A stretch of DNA of 64,000 bases from JACVRN01 sp036389255 (GTDB lineage Bacteria; Acidobacteriota; Blastocatellia; Pyrinomonadales; Pyrinomonadaceae), in assembly GCA_036389255.1 (NCBI GenBank), contig DASVQI010000027.1, positions 1-64,000 on the forward strand, written 5' to 3'. Under the pieces are notes generated by a model, which saw only the letters and a list, made by a program, of their open reading frames with translations, ran no database searches and had not been told where the DNA came from. Made by a program: the position numbers and the translations under genes. Positions 52,058 through 60,834 of this stretch are shown here, in pieces (position 1 is the stretch's first letter; every line of letters begins with the position of its first letter).

Positions 52058-52447
52058 ATGCGTAGGGCTGAGAAGGTAGCCGATCTGCTGCGGGAAGAGA
52101 TAACGCAGATAGTGGGCTATGAGTTGGAAGACCCGCGTCTGGACGGGGTCACTGTGACTGACGTGCGCGTATCGGATAACCTGCGCGACGCTCGCGTCTA
52201 CTTCACTGTGATTGGGGACGAGGGAGAGGCCCGCGAGGCGCTCATAGCGCTCCGCCATGCAGCGCAGTATGTACGCAAGCAACTGATTATGGCGCTCGGT
52301 TTGCGCCACGCGCCCGAGCTTCATTTTGTGCGCGACACGGTGGAAGAGCGCGGCGCTCGCGTAGACGAACTCCTCAGCGAGATAGGACGCGAGCTGGAGC
52401 AGAGAGATTCAGAAGAAAGGATGAAAGATGAGGTGAAAGAGGATTGA
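52058..52447 (+). CDS. rbfA: Ribosome-binding factor A
   Basis: RbfA helps late 30S maturation. Sequences RRAEKVADLLREEITQIVGYELEDPRLDGVTVTDVRVSDNLRDARVYFTVIGDE and ALGLRHAPELHFVRDTVEERGARVDELLSEI are typical. 129 aa. The C-terminal codons (MKDEVKED) lie in the arm of inverted repeat R2, so the repeat has been read into the gene end. Start directly follows repeat R1. Confidence 0.95.
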   Translation: MRRAEKVADLLREEITQIVGYELEDPRLDGVTVTDVRVSDNLRDARVYFTVIGDEGEAREALIALRHAAQYVRKQLIMALGLRHAPELHFVRDTVEERGARVDELLSEIGRELEQRDSEERMKDEVKED

Positions 52448-52513
52448 TTGATTCATTCGTTCATCTGTTCATTGAATCAATGAAGAAATGAATCAATCCT
52501 CTTTCGCCTCATC
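52427..52513. repeat. Intergenic inverted repeat R2 (GATTGATTCATT words)
   Basis: GATGAGGTGAAAGAGGATTG pairs with CAATCCTCTTTCGCCTCATC with one mismatch, with inner GATTGATTCATT/AATGAATCAATC. The rbfA stop lies in the left arm. Confidence 0.75.
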
Positions 52514-52524
52514 CCTTGATTGAA

Positions 52525-53562
52525 ATGTTGAGTCAAGTTGTCGAGCTGATTGAATCAAAGCGGCGCTTTGCAATCACCTCGCACCTTCGCCCTGATGGTG
52601 ACGGATTGGGTTCGTCGCTCGGTCTTTACTGGCTGCTGCGCGCACTGGATAAAGAGCCCGAAGTCATCATGCACGACCCAGTCCCCCACGCCTATCAAAA
52701 GCTTCCCGGAGCAGAGAGCGTACGCGTCACCGACCACATAGATAGAGAGTACGACGCGGTCTTTGTCATAGAATGCTCCGACATCACACGCCCCGGCCTG
52801 ATTGACCTGGAAAATCAGTTCGTCGTCAACATAGACCATCACTCTACGAGCGCGCTCTTCGGCTCGGTCAACTGGATTGACCCCACGGCTTCCGCCGTCG
52901 GCGAGATGATTTATAACCTCTGCAAGGCCGTCGGCGTGCGCGTGACGCGTGAGATAGCCGAGTGCGTCTACACGGCCCTCATCACGGACACGGGCTCTTT
53001 CCACTACTCGAACACGTCGGAGCGCACCTTCAAGGTTGCTTCGGAGCTTGTCCGCGCGGGCGTGAAGCCCGCCAAGATTTCACAGGCCGTCTTTGCCAGC
53101 TATCCATGGAGCAAGATAGCGCTGCTGGGCGAAGTGCTTGCCACGGTCAGGCGCGACCCGTCGGGACGAGTCGCGTGGCTGCGCCAGTCGCTTGAGATGC
53201 AGCAGCGTGTGCAGGCAGCCGAGGAAGACGGAGACGGCTTCGTCAATTACCCTCTGACCTGCGACAACGTAGAAGCCGTGGCCTTTCTGAAAGAGAGCGC
53301 GCCCGGCGTCTATCGCGCAAGCCTGCGGTCAAAGGGCGACATCAACGTGGCGCGCATTGCCGAGAAGTTCGGCGGCGGCGGTCATCGCAACGCTGCGGGC
53401 TGCACCCTGACCGGAAGCTGGGAAGAGGCCGAAGAGGCAGTCGTCACGCTCCTGCGCGAAGCCGTGGAGCGTCGCAACGGCGAGCACGACCTCGAAGCGA
53501 CCGAAGACGTTCTCCTACCGACCGGAACCGAAAAGCGCAGGCCGCAAGCTCATCAATCGTAA
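52525..53562 (+). CDS. DHH/DHHA1 phosphoesterase (NrnA/oligoribonuclease type), 345 aa
   Basis: Signature DGDGLGSSLGL (D-x-D site), then VIECSDITRPG, NIDHHSTSALFG (DHH), ITDTGSFHYSNTS; the DHHA1 end has EKFGGGGHRNAAGCTL. It cleaves short oligoribonucleotides or pAp, using Mn. Typical in nusA-infB-rbfA operons. ATG at 52525; a TTG three codons upstream is possible. Confidence 0.92.
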   Translation: MLSQVVELIESKRRFAITSHLRPDGDGLGSSLGLYWLLRALDKEPEVIMHDPVPHAYQKLPGAESVRVTDHIDREYDAVFVIECSDITRPGLIDLENQFVVNIDHHSTSALFGSVNWIDPTASAVGEMIYNLCKAVGVRVTREIAECVYTALITDTGSFHYSNTSERTFKVASELVRAGVKPAKISQAVFASYPWSKIALLGEVLATVRRDPSGRVAWLRQSLEMQQRVQAAEEDGDGFVNYPLTCDNVEAVAFLKESAPGVYRASLRSKGDINVARIAEKFGGGGHRNAAGCTLTGSWEEAEEAVVTLLREAVERRNGEHDLEATEDVLLPTGTEKRRPQAHQS

Positions 53563-53568
53563 AACGAG

Positions 53569-53613
53569 CGGTCAGCAATCAGCTAGTATGCTTTTTACTG
53601 ACTGCTGACTGCT
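53569..53613. repeat. Intergenic inverted repeat R3 (GTCAGCAATCAGC / GACTGCTGACTGC words)
   Basis: GCGGTCAGCAATCAGCTAGTA pairs imperfectly with TACTGACTGCTGACTGC around TGCTTTT. The cobO ATG (53619) follows within 6 nt. Words of this sort recur in cyanobacterial short tandem repeats. Confidence 0.65.
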
Positions 53614-53618
53614 TACTT

Positions 53619-54197
53619 ATGTCTGTAAAAGAGAAGCGTTACAAGTGGCGGCGCGAGGATTACAGGGAAAAGACTCGCGGCCTGTTGATGGTCAACACGG
53701 GCAACGGCAAGGGCAAGACGACTTGCGCGCTGGGGCTCATGATGCGCGCGGCGGGGCAGGGCCTCAACTGCTGCATGATTCAATTCATCAAGTCCAAGAA
53801 CGACCGTTATGGCGAGCACGCCTCAGCCGAAAAGCTTGGGATAGAAGTTCACACGATGGGCGACGGGTTTACGTGGGACACCAAGAACCCTGAGCAGGAC
53901 AAAGAGACTGCGCGCAAATCATGGGCTCTGTGCGTGGAGAAGATGCGTAGCGGCGACTACGACCTTCTGGTCTTTGACGAGCTGGTTTACGTCCTGAGCT
54001 ACGGGATGCTTCTGACCGAAGAGGTGCTGGAAGAGATTAAGAGCATACGTGCCGAACAGCCAGCCCTTCACATAGTCCTCACCGGCCGCGACGCGCCTCC
54101 GGCCCTGATAGACGCGGCAGACCTAGTGACGGAGATGCGCGAGGTCAAGCACCCATTCAACGCCGGAATCTTCGCCCAGCAGGGGATAGAATTTTAA
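53619..54197 (+). CDS. Cob(I)yrinic acid a,c-diamide adenosyltransferase (CobO/BtuR type)
   Basis: Recognised by RGLLMVNTGNGKGKTTCALGLMMRAAGQG, IQFIKSKNDRYGEHASAEKLG, VFDELVYVLSYGMLLTEEVLE, HIVLTGRDAPPALIDAADLVTEMREVKHPFNAGIFAQQGIEF. It adenosylates cobalamin. The cluster's B12-radical SAM enzyme and others would profit, but no other cobalamin gene is near. 192 aa, normal. Confidence 0.95.
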   Translation: MSVKEKRYKWRREDYREKTRGLLMVNTGNGKGKTTCALGLMMRAAGQGLNCCMIQFIKSKNDRYGEHASAEKLGIEVHTMGDGFTWDTKNPEQDKETARKSWALCVEKMRSGDYDLLVFDELVYVLSYGMLLTEEVLEEIKSIRAEQPALHIVLTGRDAPPALIDAADLVTEMREVKHPFNAGIFAQQGIEF

Positions 54198-54200
54198 GGC

Positions 54201-54322
54201 AGAATGCAGAAGTCCGAAGAAATTGATTCATTTCTTCACCGGTTCATTGATTCAATGAAGAAATGAGCCCGTGAATCAATCTCTTTAATACCGAATTCGG
54301 ACTTCTGCATTCTGCCTTTTTT
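54201..54322. repeat. Intergenic inverted repeat R4 (GCAGAATGCAGAAGTCCGAA words)
   Basis: GGCAGAATGCAGAAGTCCGA pairs with TCGGACTTCTGCATTCTGCC. An inner ATTGATTC block repeats the words of R2. The T run after the right arm makes it a possible terminator. A second TTCTGACTTCTGCATTG near 54428-54447 is an extra partial copy. Confidence 0.75.
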
Positions 54323-54451
54323 GTGCTACCCTTTTCCACGTCATTGAAAGTTCGTCTTCAACAAAACTTTGAGCCTATAAACGCAAGAAGCAGCGTGCGA
54401 GTGATTCTTTAATTCATCATTGCGCCATTCTGACTTCTGCATTGCTTTTCA

Positions 54452-55351
54452 ATGCCTTGGTTTCGTAAAAAGCGACCGCAGCTTGAAAACGTCCCCGCAG
54501 AAGAGAAGCGTGTCAAAACCGAGGGCATATTTGTCAAATGCCTTGAGTGCGACGCGGCCCTCTTCAAGCCCGACCTCGAAGAATCCCTTCAAGTCTGCCA
54601 GAACTGCGGCTACCACTTCCGCTTGGACGCTCACACGCGCCTGCGCTTTCTCTTCGACGACGACGATTACGAAGAGCTTGATGCGGAAGTCATCTCGGTT
54701 GACGCGCTCGAATTCGTAGACAGCAAGCCTTACCCGCAACGCCTCAAGCAGGCGCAGGACGTGTCGGGGCTGCCGGAGGCGGTGGTCAATGCGCGGGGGC
54801 GCGTCGGCGGCCATCTGGTTTACAGTGCCGCTATGGACATGCTGTTTATAGGCGGCTCGATGGGCTCGGCTGTGGGCGAGAAGATAACGCGCCTGATAGA
54901 GCGCGCTCTGGACGACAGGGCAGCCGTGATTATCTTCGCCGCTTCGGGCGGAGCGCGCATGCAGGAAGGCGCGCTCTCGCTGATGCAGATGGCGAAAATC
55001 TCAGCCGCGCTCGCGCAACTCGATGAAGCGCGGCTTCCCTTCATCTCGGTTCTGACAGACCCCACGACGGGCGGCGTGACTGCCAGCTTCGCCATGCTCG
55101 GTGACGTTGTGCTGGCTGAGCCGAAGGCGCTGATAGGATTCGCGGGCCCGCGCGTCATAGAGCAGACCATTCGACAAAAGCTGCCGAAGGATTTCCAGCG
55201 CTCGGAGTTCCTGCTTGAGCACGGCATGATTGACGCCATAGTTGACCGCCGAGAGATGCGCGAGCACATCATCAAGCTCCTCAACTTCATGATGAACCCC
55301 GACCTCAACCGAGCGCCGGAGACAGAGATGAGTATGAGAGCGAGTAAATAG
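54452..55351 (+). CDS. accD: Acetyl-CoA carboxylase, carboxyltransferase beta subunit
   Basis: An N-terminal C4 zinc finger (CLECDAALFKPDLEESLQVCQNCGYHF) followed by the carboxyltransferase core (AVIIFAASGGARMQEGALSLMQMAKISAAL, LTDPTTGGVTASFAMLGDVVLAEPKALIGFAGPRVIEQT). It starts fatty acid synthesis together with AccA. 299 aa, normal. The ATG comes right after the R4 echo. Confidence 0.96.
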   Translation: MPWFRKKRPQLENVPAEEKRVKTEGIFVKCLECDAALFKPDLEESLQVCQNCGYHFRLDAHTRLRFLFDDDDYEELDAEVISVDALEFVDSKPYPQRLKQAQDVSGLPEAVVNARGRVGGHLVYSAAMDMLFIGGSMGSAVGEKITRLIERALDDRAAVIIFAASGGARMQEGALSLMQMAKISAALAQLDEARLPFISVLTDPTTGGVTASFAMLGDVVLAEPKALIGFAGPRVIEQTIRQKLPKDFQRSEFLLEHGMIDAIVDRREMREHIIKLLNFMMNPDLNRAPETEMSMRASK

Positions 55352-55421
55352 TGAATGGTAAATGGTGAATAGACGAAACGGTTCTTATCTATTCACCATT
55401 TACCGTTTACCATTCACTATT
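55350..55421. repeat. Intergenic inverted repeat R5 (GAATGGTAAATGG words)
   Basis: AGTGAATGGTAAATGGTGAA pairs with TTCACCATTTACCGTTTACC and further CATTCACT, around a loop CGAAACGGTTC. The folC ATG is the next base (55422). Confidence 0.75.
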
Positions 55422-56732
55422 ATGCTTTTTGACGAGGCGCTTCAGTATCTTCTAAGCCTTGGCCACGAGACGCTGGCCATTAAGCTCGGGTTAAAAAATA
55501 TAGAGCGCCTGCTCGCCTCTCTGGATAACCCGCAAGCCTCCTTTATCCCGGTTCAAATCGCTGGCACAAACGGCAAGGGCTCAACCGCCGTGATGCTCAA
55601 TTCGATTGCGCTCGCGGCGGGCGTCAACTGCGGCCTTTACACTTCGCCCCATCTTGCGCGCATCACGGAGCGAATAAAGATTAACGGGCAGGAGATTGCG
55701 CGGGAAGATTTCGCACGCCTTGCCACGCGCGTACGCGCAACTGCGGAATCGCTCCGACACGAGGGAGCGCTTGAAGCCCTCCCCACATTTTTCGAGCAGG
55801 TGACGGCCATAGCGCTGCTTGCTTTCAAGGAGGCAGGCGTTCGACTGGCCATCCTTGAGACTGGACTTGGCGGGCGGCTGGATGCGACTACGGCGGCGGG
55901 CGCTCAGCTAGTCGGGATTACTCCGATTGCGCTAGACCATCAGGAATACCTCGGCGCGACTCTTGCCGAAATAGCATTCGAAAAGGCCGCAATCATACGC
56001 CCCGGCGTCGAGGCCGTCATTGCGCCGCAGGAGTTGGAGGCGCTCGAAGTGATTGACAAGCGGTCGGTCGAAATGGATGTTGCGCCGCATTTTGCGGGCA
56101 GCCGATTTGAGATAACGGGCGCTAGCGATTTCGGAAATCTACGCGTTACGTTCGAGACGGAAGAAGACCGCTATAGCAACCTTCAGCTTGGGCTTCGCGG
56201 TCGGCATCAGGTTGTGAACGCGGCGGTCGCCATCAGCATGGCCGAACGGCTGCGCGCACTGGGCTTTATCATTCCCCGCTCCGCAATCATGGAAGGCATA
56301 GCGAGCGCCGAGCACGCGGGTCGTCTTGAGCTTTGGCAGGGACAGCCGGGGATTCTCTTCGACGGCGCGCACAACGTGGCGAGCGCCCGCGCCTTTCTGG
56401 ATTACCTTCGTGAGTTCATTCATGCGCCCGTCACGCTCGTCTTCGGCGCTATGCGCGACAAGGAATTGGCAAAGATGGCTGAGCTTCTCTTTCCCGCCGC
56501 CCGCCGTCTGATTCTGACCGGGATGAGTAATCCGCGCGCCGCACAGCCTGAGATGCTGCGAGAAACAGTGCCTCTAGGCTTCGATTCTGAAAGCGTCTCT
56601 CTTGCTCATTCACCTCAGGACGCGGCGCAGATGGCTCTGAGGCTCACGCCGCCCGAAGGGCTCATTGCCGTCACGGGCTCGCTCTATCTGGTAGGCGAGA
56701 TGCGAGAGCTTCTGTCATCGAAAGAGGCTTGA
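55422..56732 (+). CDS. folC: Folylpolyglutamate synthase/dihydrofolate synthase
   Basis: Sequences MLFDEALQYLLSLGHETLAIKLGLKNIERLL, VQIAGTNGKGSTAVMLNSI (P loop), LYTSPHLARITERIKING, ILETGLGGRLDATTA, GITPIALDHQEYLGATLAEIAFEKAAIIRPGV, ILFDGAHNVASARAFLDYL. It adds glutamate to folates. Starts at the ATG at 55422; the frame's earlier start lies in repeat R5. 436 aa, normal. Confidence 0.95.
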   Translation: MLFDEALQYLLSLGHETLAIKLGLKNIERLLASLDNPQASFIPVQIAGTNGKGSTAVMLNSIALAAGVNCGLYTSPHLARITERIKINGQEIAREDFARLATRVRATAESLRHEGALEALPTFFEQVTAIALLAFKEAGVRLAILETGLGGRLDATTAAGAQLVGITPIALDHQEYLGATLAEIAFEKAAIIRPGVEAVIAPQELEALEVIDKRSVEMDVAPHFAGSRFEITGASDFGNLRVTFETEEDRYSNLQLGLRGRHQVVNAAVAISMAERLRALGFIIPRSAIMEGIASAEHAGRLELWQGQPGILFDGAHNVASARAFLDYLREFIHAPVTLVFGAMRDKELAKMAELLFPAARRLILTGMSNPRAAQPEMLRETVPLGFDSESVSLAHSPQDAAQMALRLTPPEGLIAVTGSLYLVGEMRELLSSKEA

Positions 56733-56790
56733 GCTATTGCTCTCGACCGCCGGGAAATCATAAACTCTCCGGCGCGAGGGGAAAATCTTT

Positions 56791-57354
56791 ATGGCCGTAG
56801 ATAACATGGAAGCGCCGGAAGTTCTGGCGAGCGAAGAGGTCTATCACGGGCGCATCTTTGATGTCTCCGTCTATACGATACGCGAGAACGAGCTGACCTA
56901 TAAGCGCGAGGTCGTGCATCATCCGGGCGGGGCGGGCGTGGTCGCCGTCTTTGAAGATGCGACGATTGCCTTGGTGCGCCAGTACCGGCACCCGACCGTG
57001 CGTTACCTTCTTGAGATTCCGGCGGGAAGACTCTCGCCGCCGGAGCGACCCGAAGACTGCGCCGCGCGCGAGCTTGAAGAAGAGATAGGCGTTCGCGCCA
57101 CGAAGATAGAGAAGCTGACGGAGTTCTTCACCACTCCCGGCTTCTGTGAAGAGAAGCTCTGGGTCTATCTGGCCACCGGACTGATAGAGACGGCGCAGAA
57201 TCTCGAGGGCGACGAGCAACTGGATGTCGTGCGCGTCACCTTTGAGCGCGCATTTGAGATGATAGCCGACGGCGAGATAGAAGATGCCAAGACCATCATA
57301 GGCATCAGCATGGCCGCGCAGCGACTGGGCATACAAACCTCAACAGCACTATAG
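56791..57354 (+). CDS. NUDIX hydrolase (ADP-ribose pyrophosphatase type), 187 aa
   Basis: The Nudix box is GRLSPPERPEDCAARELEEEIG (G-x5-E-x7-REUxEExGU with an insert). Upstream VYTIRENELTYKREVVHHPGGAGVVAVFEDATIALVRQYRHPTVRYLLEIPAG matches the ADP-ribose pyrophosphatase subfamily. Mg-dependent hydrolysis of nucleoside diphosphate sugars. The site GAGGGGAAAATC precedes the ATG. Confidence 0.9.
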   Translation: MAVDNMEAPEVLASEEVYHGRIFDVSVYTIRENELTYKREVVHHPGGAGVVAVFEDATIALVRQYRHPTVRYLLEIPAGRLSPPERPEDCAARELEEEIGVRATKIEKLTEFFTTPGFCEEKLWVYLATGLIETAQNLEGDEQLDVVRVTFERAFEMIADGEIEDAKTIIGISMAAQRLGIQTSTAL

Positions 57355-57366
57355 AGCGAGTTTGCT

Positions 57367-58233
57367 ATGGAGCGTGAGACGATTACTGCGCCGAGCGCCA
57401 CCGTAAAGAGCAACGAAGCGGCGGCTTTTTCACGGGCCGCAGCTTCGCCTGAGAAGAGCTTCGCGGCGACCGAGGCGGAAGAAGGGGAAATCCTTCGCAC
57501 GCCTGACCCTGCGCGGCCGAAGCCCGTCAATTACCTGCACTCGCTCGTAGCCATCCCTCTCATATACCTCTACACGATAGTCATGGGAAGCCTTTCGCTC
57601 ATGCTCTCTCTTTACGACCCGGGCGGGCGGCGTCAGCACTGGTGCGCGCAGGTTTGGTGCCGCTTGATTGCGCGCACCGCGCTCGCCGGAGTGCGCGTAC
57701 ACGGCGCGGAGCACATAAGGCCGGGCACCTCTTACGTCTTTCTCTCTACGCACCAGAGCTACATGGACATTCCGGCGATGCTCGGCTACCTGCCCGCGCA
57801 GCTTCGCATAGCGGCGAAGAAGATTCTCTTTCGTATTCCCTTCATGGGCTGGCACCTGTGGCGGGCCGGGCACATCCCTATAGACCGTAGCTCCACGCAG
57901 AACGCCGTCACGAGTATGCAGCGCGCGGCCGACTATCTACAGAACGGCATCTGCGCCTTCATCTTTCCGGAAGGGACGCGCTCGCGCGACGGGCTGCTCC
58001 ACCCGTTCAAGAAGGGCGGCTTCAAGCTGGCGCTTCAGGCACAGGTTCCAATTATCCCTATCACCATCATAGGCACGCGCGCAATCCTGCCGCCCGATTC
58101 TATAATCTTCCGCCCCGGCACAATAGACATGTACGTGGACGAGCCCATCCCCACCGCAGGCTTGACCGACGACGACATAGAGCTGCTGATGCTCAGAGTC
58201 CGCAGCGCCATGGCCAAACGCATAAAGAATTGA
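57367..58233 (+). CDS. 1-acylglycerol-3-phosphate acyltransferase (PlsC type)
   Basis: Motifs: STHQSYMDIPAM (H-x4-D), PIDRSSTQNA, FPEGTRSRDG and VPIIPITIIGT. A membrane helix lies before the domain at about 60-82. The first 55 residues are a polar extension. It makes phosphatidic acid. 288 aa. No long gap to the upstream Nudix gene (12 nt). Confidence 0.93.
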   Translation: MERETITAPSATVKSNEAAAFSRAAASPEKSFAATEAEEGEILRTPDPARPKPVNYLHSLVAIPLIYLYTIVMGSLSLMLSLYDPGGRRQHWCAQVWCRLIARTALAGVRVHGAEHIRPGTSYVFLSTHQSYMDIPAMLGYLPAQLRIAAKKILFRIPFMGWHLWRAGHIPIDRSSTQNAVTSMQRAADYLQNGICAFIFPEGTRSRDGLLHPFKKGGFKLALQAQVPIIPITIIGTRAILPPDSIIFRPGTIDMYVDEPIPTAGLTDDDIELLMLRVRSAMAKRIKN

Positions 58234-58305
58234 CTCATCGTTTCATTTTTTTATTGAATCAATGAACCGGTGAATCAATGAGTCAATTTCTTCGGACTTC
58301 TGCTA
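58229..58305. repeat. Intergenic inverted repeat R6
   Basis: ATTGACTCATCG / GATGAGTCAAT-like arms with an inner ATTGAATCAATGAACCGGTG block; the words GAATCAATGA and TTCGGACTTCTGC repeat those of R2 and R4. It overlaps the plsC stop and ends before the CPBP gene. Confidence 0.65.
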
Positions 58306-58316
58306 AACTCGTATCC

Positions 58317-59246
58317 GTGAGCACACCTGAAGAGATACAGACGACGCCTATTGGCTCGATTCCGGCGGACAGCTACAGCGATGTGGCAGGGGCCGTGACG
58401 GGTCTTCCCACAAGTGCCCTGCCCGACCCGGACAATCCGCCTTGGAGCCTGAAGGCTGCGGTTCTGACGTGGCTCGGAAGCGTCGGTATCTTACTCGCGG
58501 TGAGCGTGTTCAGCTCCGTCATAGCCCTGCTTTATCTCTTATTTACTTACGGCAGCAACGTGAAGGGTGAAGAGCTGACGCGGTTGATAACGCGAGACAA
58601 GATGGCCGTCCTCATACAGGTTTCAGGGGTTATCCCTGTGCATCTGCTGACGCTCGTGCTGGTGTGGGTCGTGGTCACCGGCAGGGGCAAGCGCCCCTTC
58701 TGGCGCTCGCTCGGCTGGAGATTCAATAACAAGTTGGAGCCCATGCTGAGCGTCCTTCTGGCCGTGGGACTTCTGGCCTTCGGAGGGGTGCTCACCAAGT
58801 ATTACGGCGGCGACCCTACGGACATTGACCAGATTATCAACAGCTCCACGGCTTCCCGTCTTGTTCTGGCCTTCCTCGCGACGGCGACCGCTCCGCTCGT
58901 AGAAGAGATTGTCTATCGCGGCATCCTCTATTCGGCACTGCAAAGGGCCATTGGCGTGGCATGGGCAGTAGTGGCCGTCTCCATTCTCTTCATGTCGGTT
59001 CACATAGCGCAGTATTACAACAACATCAGCGTGATTGCGGCCATAGGCGTCCTGAGCTTGGCGCTCACGCTGGTTCGAGCTTACACGAAGAGTTTGCTTC
59101 CCTGCTTCATCATCCATCTGGTCTTCAACGGCCTGCAATCGCTCTACATAATCTTTCACCCCTACATAACAGCGCCGGAAGCCGCGCCTACGCAGAAAGC
59201 TGGCGTCGTCATTGTCGGACAACTCTTTGGCGCGTGCCTGCCGTAG
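58317..59246 (+). CDS. CPBP intramembrane metalloprotease (CAAX protease/Abi), 309 aa
   Basis: The site EEIVYRG (APLVEEIVYRGILYSAL) holds Glu-Glu and Arg, followed by FMSVHIAQYYNN with His and by FIIHLVFNGLQSL with His and Asn. Seven or eight membrane helices. GTG at 58317 is preferred since upstream codons lie in repeat R6. These proteases cleave in or near membranes; some confer bacteriocin immunity or peptide maturation. It is a neighbour of the carotenoid-type oxidoreductase gene. Confidence 0.88.
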   Translation: MSTPEEIQTTPIGSIPADSYSDVAGAVTGLPTSALPDPDNPPWSLKAAVLTWLGSVGILLAVSVFSSVIALLYLLFTYGSNVKGEELTRLITRDKMAVLIQVSGVIPVHLLTLVLVWVVVTGRGKRPFWRSLGWRFNNKLEPMLSVLLAVGLLAFGGVLTKYYGGDPTDIDQIINSSTASRLVLAFLATATAPLVEEIVYRGILYSALQRAIGVAWAVVAVSILFMSVHIAQYYNNISVIAAIGVLSLALTLVRAYTKSLLPCFIIHLVFNGLQSLYIIFHPYITAPEAAPTQKAGVVIVGQLFGACLP

Positions 59247-59249
59247 CTT

Positions 59250-60755
59250 ATGTCGCACGAGGTAGTAGTCGTTGGCGGCGGCATAGGAGGGCTGACGGTG
59301 GCGGCGCTTCTGGCCGCGCGCGGCGTGGATGTCTGCCTGCTTGAGAAGGAGCCGCGCGGCGGAGGCTGCGCCGTCACCTTCGAGCGCTTCGGCTATCGCT
59401 TTGAAGCGGGCGCGAGCCTCTACGCCTCTTGGCAGCCGGGAGAGATACACGAGCGCGTCTTCGCTGAGCTTCCTGTCCCCGCGCCCGAAGTTCGCCCCGC
59501 AGTTCCCGCCTACGTTGTGCGCCTGCCGGACGGCACGAACGTTCCCATCCTTGAGAATAATGAAGAGTTTGAAGAGACTCTGCGCCGCAGCTTTCCGGAA
59601 TGCGCGGAAGCGGCCGTGCGCTTTTATCGTGAGATAAGGCCCGTGGGCGAAGCGCTCACGCGCGTCGCGCGCCGCGTGCCGGATTTACGCACGGCTTCAG
59701 CATTGAGGCGTGCGCGAGCCGTCGTGCCGGAGATACGCGTGGCTGCGCGCGTCGTGCGCGGGATGCGCCGAACCGCCGCAGAGCATTTGGCGGGAGTCTC
59801 CGAGCGCTTTCTTCGCTTCATAGACATTCAACTGGAAATCTTCTCTCAGCGCTCAAGCACCGAGTGCGCCTATCTTTATGCTGCCGTGGCGCTCAATCTG
59901 CCTCGACGCGGTATGTACGCGATTCGCGGCGGAGCTTCGGGACTGGCAGACGCCTTGACCGAAAGCATAAAAAAGAGCGGCGGAAAGCTGCGGTTCAACT
60001 CGCCCGTGCTGCGTCTGGCGTATGACGCTGCGGGACGCGCCACCGGCGTTGACCTTTTGAGCGGCGAGAGGGTTGAGGCCAGCCGGGCTGTCATCAGCAA
60101 CCTGACCATCTGGGACACCTACGGCAAGCTTGCCGGAACGAGCCGCACGCCTGACAACGTCCGGCGACGAATCAAGACCTTGCGCGGCTGGGGCGCTTAT
60201 CTCCTGTACTTGGGTCTGGATGAAGAGGTCACTGAAGAACTGCCTGCGGAGCATATACTGGCGCTCACGGACTGGCAGGAGCAGAAGGATTACACGCCCG
60301 AAGAGACTCAGTTCATGTTCGGCGTTGCGCCCGCGTGGGACGCACGCGCCCCGTCGGGAAAGCGGGCCGTCACTGTCTCGACCTTCACGGACGCGGAGCA
60401 GTGGTTCTCCTTTCACGAAGACGAGACGGCGCACGAGGCTCAGGATCAGGAGATGCTGGAAAGATGGTGGGAGCGCATACACCGCTCTATGCCTGAGCTG
60501 GGCTCGCGCGTAGAGGTGATAGAGACGGCCACGCCGCGCTCCTTTTATGATTACACGCGCCGCCGCTTAGGCATGGTCGGCGGGCTGGGCCAATCGCTGG
60601 ACGTCTTCGGCATGAACTCCTTCACGCACCGCACGGTGATTCCGAATCTGTACATGGTAGGCGACACTGTCTTTCCCGGTCAGGGGGTGGCCGGAGTCAC
60701 TCAATCCGCCCTCATAGCAGCCGACGAAATCGCCCCGAAAATGGGTGACGGGTGA
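59250..60755 (+). CDS. NAD(P)/FAD-dependent oxidoreductase (phytoene desaturase/CrtISO family), 501 aa
   Basis: N-terminal dinucleotide fold VVVVGGGIGGLTVAALLAARGVDVCLLEKEPRGGGCAVTFERFGYRFEAGASL. Other pieces: RGGASGLADALTESIKKSGGKLRFNSPVLRLAYD, RAVISNLTIWDTYGKL, and LYMVGDTVFPGQGVAGVTQSALIAADEI. These act on carotenoids or similar polyenes. Substrate not known. It starts 4 nt after the protease stop, so co-transcribed. Confidence 0.9.
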   Translation: MSHEVVVVGGGIGGLTVAALLAARGVDVCLLEKEPRGGGCAVTFERFGYRFEAGASLYASWQPGEIHERVFAELPVPAPEVRPAVPAYVVRLPDGTNVPILENNEEFEETLRRSFPECAEAAVRFYREIRPVGEALTRVARRVPDLRTASALRRARAVVPEIRVAARVVRGMRRTAAEHLAGVSERFLRFIDIQLEIFSQRSSTECAYLYAAVALNLPRRGMYAIRGGASGLADALTESIKKSGGKLRFNSPVLRLAYDAAGRATGVDLLSGERVEASRAVISNLTIWDTYGKLAGTSRTPDNVRRRIKTLRGWGAYLLYLGLDEEVTEELPAEHILALTDWQEQKDYTPEETQFMFGVAPAWDARAPSGKRAVTVSTFTDAEQWFSFHEDETAHEAQDQEMLERWWERIHRSMPELGSRVEVIETATPRSFYDYTRRRLGMVGGLGQSLDVFGMNSFTHRTVIPNLYMVGDTVFPGQGVAGVTQSALIAADEIAPKMGDG

Positions 60756-60834
60756 CAGGGGCCGGGTCACGGGGAAGAAAGAGAACTTGCTCTTCTTTCC
60801 CCGAAACCCAGCCCCTGTCACCCGTCACCTGTTT
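60742..60834. repeat. Intergenic inverted repeat R7 (ACGGGTGACAGGGGC words)
   Basis: GGTGACGGGTGACAGGGGCC pairs with CAGCCCCTGTCACCCGTCAC, with an inner GGGGAAGAAAGAG/CTTTCCCC stem. It ends with T5 and the convergent FecR gene stop at 60835. The left arm overlaps the stop of the oxidoreductase gene. Confidence 0.75.
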
